A stretch of DNA of 6,348 nucleotides from an uncultured Mailhella sp. Lineage in GTDB: Bacteria > Desulfobacterota > Desulfovibrionia > Desulfovibrionales > Desulfovibrionaceae. The position numbers and the translations under genes are program-made. Position 1 is the stretch's first letter. Each line of letters begins with the position of its first letter. A model generated the notes under the pieces. The model was not told where the DNA came from. It worked only from the letters and a program-made list of their open reading frames with translations, and made no database searches. The DNA lies in assembly GCA_905192935.1 (NCBI GenBank), contig CAJJMX010000104.1:1-6348 (forward strand). Reading direction: 5' to 3'. Of the stretch, positions 5,249 through 6,348 are shown one piece after another.

Positions 5249-5923
5249 ATGTCCAGTCTTTCTTCAGCCCCGGATCTTCACGGCCTCATGCCCGTCCGCT
5301 CCTGGACGGACCTTTTTCATCTCGCCTCGCGTCAGGTCTGTCCGGCCGGCTATCCCCTGATTCTCGAAGGCGACGCCCTTTCCGACTTCTACTACATAGA
5401 AAAAGGACGTCTGCTCATCTCCTACGCCTCACAGAACGGACGTGAGCGTTCCATCATCGGCCTTGAAGCCGGAAACCTCTTCAACGTCTCCACGGCCCTC
5501 ACGGGATTCGAGAATCCCGACTCCCAGTATCTTTGCAAGGAAGAGACCATACTCTGGCGCTTTCCCGGCAGGCTCCTGCTTTCCCCAGTCTTCGTGAGTT
5601 CATGTCCGGAACTCATCATAGACATCATGCGTTCCCTTGCGCGCAGAAATCTTCAGATGCACGAAACGCTCTCCTACACCGGGCCGGACGCCGCCCTCAT
5701 TCAGCTTGCCCGCTGGATGCAGCGCACTGCGGAAAGTCACGGTTCGGAAAGCTTCCGTCCCGGCATCACCCAGCAGGAACTTGCCGACAGACTCGGCATA
5801 CACAGAGCCACGCTGGTGCGCTGCATCCATGCGCTCAAGGAACGGGGCATCATCAGCTGCTTCACCAGAGGCGCTCTTGTCATCACCGACATGGATGCCC
5901 TGCGCACTCTGGCCGAGCAGTAA
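5249..5923 (+). CDS. Crp/Fnr-family transcriptional regulator
   Basis: This 224-residue protein has the Crp/Fnr layout. An N-terminal cyclic-nucleotide-binding-like beta-roll spans about residues 20-115 (PLILEGDALSDFYYIEKGR at 36-54, NGRERSIIGLEAGNLF at 63-78). A long dimer helix follows (about 118-142), then a C-terminal winged helix-turn-helix (about 172-212: ITQQELADRLGIHRATLVRC, then ALKERGIIS). The cAMP-contact signature of true Crp (FGE...RxA) is absent, replaced by GNLFNVSTALTGFE. Its five cysteines (31, 96, 119, 192, 204) are not in the N-terminal 4Fe-4S cluster pattern of Fnr. The ligand therefore cannot be read from sequence; subgroups such as HcpR in desulfovibrios respond to nitrosative stress, but nothing here proves that. 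GGAGA (5238-5242) six nt upstream supports the start. The gene precedes a 4Fe-4S protein gene, a plausible target. Two terminators follow. Confidence 0.88.
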   Translation: MSSLSSAPDLHGLMPVRSWTDLFHLASRQVCPAGYPLILEGDALSDFYYIEKGRLLISYASQNGRERSIIGLEAGNLFNVSTALTGFENPDSQYLCKEETILWRFPGRLLLSPVFVSSCPELIIDIMRSLARRNLQMHETLSYTGPDAALIQLARWMQRTAESHGSESFRPGITQQELADRLGIHRATLVRCIHALKERGIISCFTRGALVITDMDALRTLAEQ

Positions 5924-5985
5924 TGGCTGAACCCGGGGAAGGATCATTCTTACATATCCATAAAAACAACCAGGTTATCCAAAAA

Positions 5986-6017
5986 TCCGCACACTTCCGG
6001 CGTGCGGAAGATTTTTT
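5986..6017 (+). terminator. first intrinsic terminator after the Crp/Fnr gene
   Basis: TCCGCAC (5986-5992) and GTGCGGA (6002-6008) form a perfect 7-bp stem with a 9-nt loop. AGA and six T residues (6012-6017) follow, and five A residues precede. It lies 62 nt after the regulator's stop, a standard position. Confidence 0.8.
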
Positions 6018-6034
6018 CTCAAAAAAACGTTCTC

Positions 6035-6059
6035 ATGGCGCAGATGCGCCATTTTTTTT
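6035..6059 (+). terminator. second, stronger intrinsic terminator
   Basis: ATGGCGC (6035-6041) and GCGCCAT (6046-6052) form a perfect stem with an AGAT tetraloop, directly followed by a T-run ending at 6059 (eight T counted from 6052). Seven A residues at 6021-6027 lie upstream, so the structure could also terminate leftward transcription. In tandem with the previous one it isolates the regulator from the Fe-S gene. Confidence 0.88.
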
Positions 6060-6067
6060 CCACGTCA

Positions 6068-6082
6068 TGTGAAAAATAACAT
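6068..6082. promoter_or_regulatory. imperfect Crp/Fnr-like dyad overlapping a possible -10
   Basis: TGTGA (6068-6072), AAAA, TAACA (6077-6081) is a 14-bp dyad with one mismatch: the right arm would be TCACA if perfect. A 4-nt gap matches Fnr-type spacing, and TGTGA is the Crp-type half-site. TAACAT (6077-6082) matches 4 of 6 of a -10 box, but I see no good -35 because the terminator T-run occupies that place. It could control the downstream Fe-S gene. Confidence 0.3.
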
Positions 6083-6097
6083 TTAGCACATCAGCAA

Positions 6098-6292
6098 GGA
6101 AAAGCTTTTCCCTCCATGCCCGCAAGGCAGCTGCAGCGCCTTGCCCGCTCCGTTTTCGTCCGTCTCCGGAGGAAAGCGGAATACAGATACCGTCTTCAAA
6201 AGGACGCTCCGCCGGGGCCTGCCGTTTGAAGACTTCTCCTTCGAGTCGCCCTGAAAAGGACGGTTCCCGTTTACCGACAGGAGGATTTTTCC
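6098..6292 (+). other. non-coding, hairpin-rich leader of the Fe-S gene
   Basis: About 200 nt without a credible gene but with successive inverted repeats. These are the perfect palindrome GGAAAAGCTTTTCC (6098-6111); GCAAGGC/GCCTTGC (6122-6128, 6138-6144); CCGCT/AGCGG (6145-6149, 6175-6179) enclosing CTCCGGAG (6164-6171); and GTCTTCAAA/TTTGAAGAC (6192-6200, 6225-6233), a 9-bp stem over a 24-nt loop. AAAAGGACG occurs twice (6198-6206 and 6254-6262), the first copy sharing bases with the left arm of that stem. This could be a structured 5' leader or a small RNA. I recognise no known riboswitch class. Confidence 0.45.
6279..6285 (+). promoter_or_regulatory. strong Shine-Dalgarno sequence fixing a TTG start
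   Basis: AGGAGGA is a near-perfect complement of the 16S 3' end and lies 7 nt before TTG at 6293. No ATG or GTG exists at a suitable distance in this frame, so the ribosome-binding site decides the TTG start. Confidence 0.8.
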
Positions 6293-6348
6293 TTGATACG
6301 ACATATCGACGCAGAAAAATGCACGGGCTGCGGCCAGTGCTTCAAGTC
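6293..6348 (+). CDS. 4Fe-4S ferredoxin-type protein, N-terminal part (runs off the window)
   Basis: The frame from TTG at 6293 reads MIRHIDAEKCTGCGQCFK before the window ends. This contains the CxxCxxC part of a bacterial-ferredoxin 4Fe-4S motif right at the N-terminus. Many anaerobe proteins begin this way: free ferredoxins, ferredoxin-nitroreductase fusions, and FAD or flavin oxidoreductases with an N-terminal iron-sulfur domain. Eighteen residues do not tell these apart, so no function beyond Fe-S electron transfer is claimed. The Shine-Dalgarno sequence is excellent, while the TTG start should lower initiation. The upstream Crp/Fnr regulator and the structured leader suggest regulated expression, possibly by redox state; that is inference. 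Confidence 0.75.
   Translation, partial: MIRHIDAEKCTGCGQCFK

Noticed and set aside
5151..5445. Short plus-strand open frames overlapping the start of the Crp/Fnr gene
   Set aside because: They are out-of-frame shadows without a ribosome-binding site or domain signal, while the regulator frame has both.
6083..6304. 73-codon open frame on the minus strand in the leader region
   Set aside because: It has no family resemblance, and its start would lie inside the beginning of the Fe-S gene. The region is better explained as a structured leader, though a small gene cannot be fully excluded.
1..6348. Search for CRISPR arrays, insertion sequences, tRNA or rRNA genes and defence systems
   Set aside because: I saw no regularly spaced direct repeats, transposase motifs, tRNA-like cloverleaf with a CCA end, or rRNA segments. 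The gene content is mainly core translation genes.

Overview
The window is bacterial, GC-rich and densely coded. It looks like a desulfovibrio-type member of Desulfobacterota (Desulfovibrionaceae). The reasons are the gene order khpA-rimM-trmD-rplS-rnhB-yraN-rsmI, a TrmD carrying a second SPOUT methyltransferase domain at its C-terminus, and a Crp/Fnr regulator next to an iron-sulfur protein gene. The assignment rests on family resemblance and remembered synteny, not on a search.

Layout. Positions 1-26 hold the first eight codons of a leftward gene with a good Shine-Dalgarno sequence. Positions 27-318 are a divergent intergenic region. It contains a structured leader for the leftward gene, a cluster of alternating GAAGGG/CCCTTC arms, and a plausible promoter for the rightward operon. 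Positions 319-2860 hold the first rightward unit: khpA (KH RNA-binding protein), rimM (16S maturation factor), trmD (tRNA m1G37 methyltransferase fused to a TM1570-like SPOUT domain) and rplS (ribosomal protein L19). It closes with two successive terminator-like hairpins at 2867-2941.

Positions 3106-5046 hold a second, overlapping unit: rnhB (RNase HII), yraN (UPF0102 nuclease-fold protein) and rsmI (16S C1402 2'-O-methyltransferase). A 9-bp hairpin lies in the rnhB leader, and yraN and rsmI overlap by 74 bp. Positions 5249-5923 encode a Crp/Fnr-family regulator, preceded by a perfect inverted repeat and followed by two tandem intrinsic terminators. Positions 6060-6292 are non-coding and rich in inverted repeats, apparently the leader of a TTG-initiated 4Fe-4S protein gene that runs off the right edge.

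How the genes work together: the first two units are core translation and ribosome or tRNA modification genes plus an RNA/DNA hybrid nuclease. The Crp/Fnr gene and the Fe-S gene look like a separate redox-related locus, possibly regulator and target. No CRISPR array, insertion sequence, tRNA or rRNA was seen. The least ordinary features are the fused SPOUT domain with its codon-usage break, the Glu at the usual TrmD catalytic Asp position, and the structured leader of the Fe-S gene.
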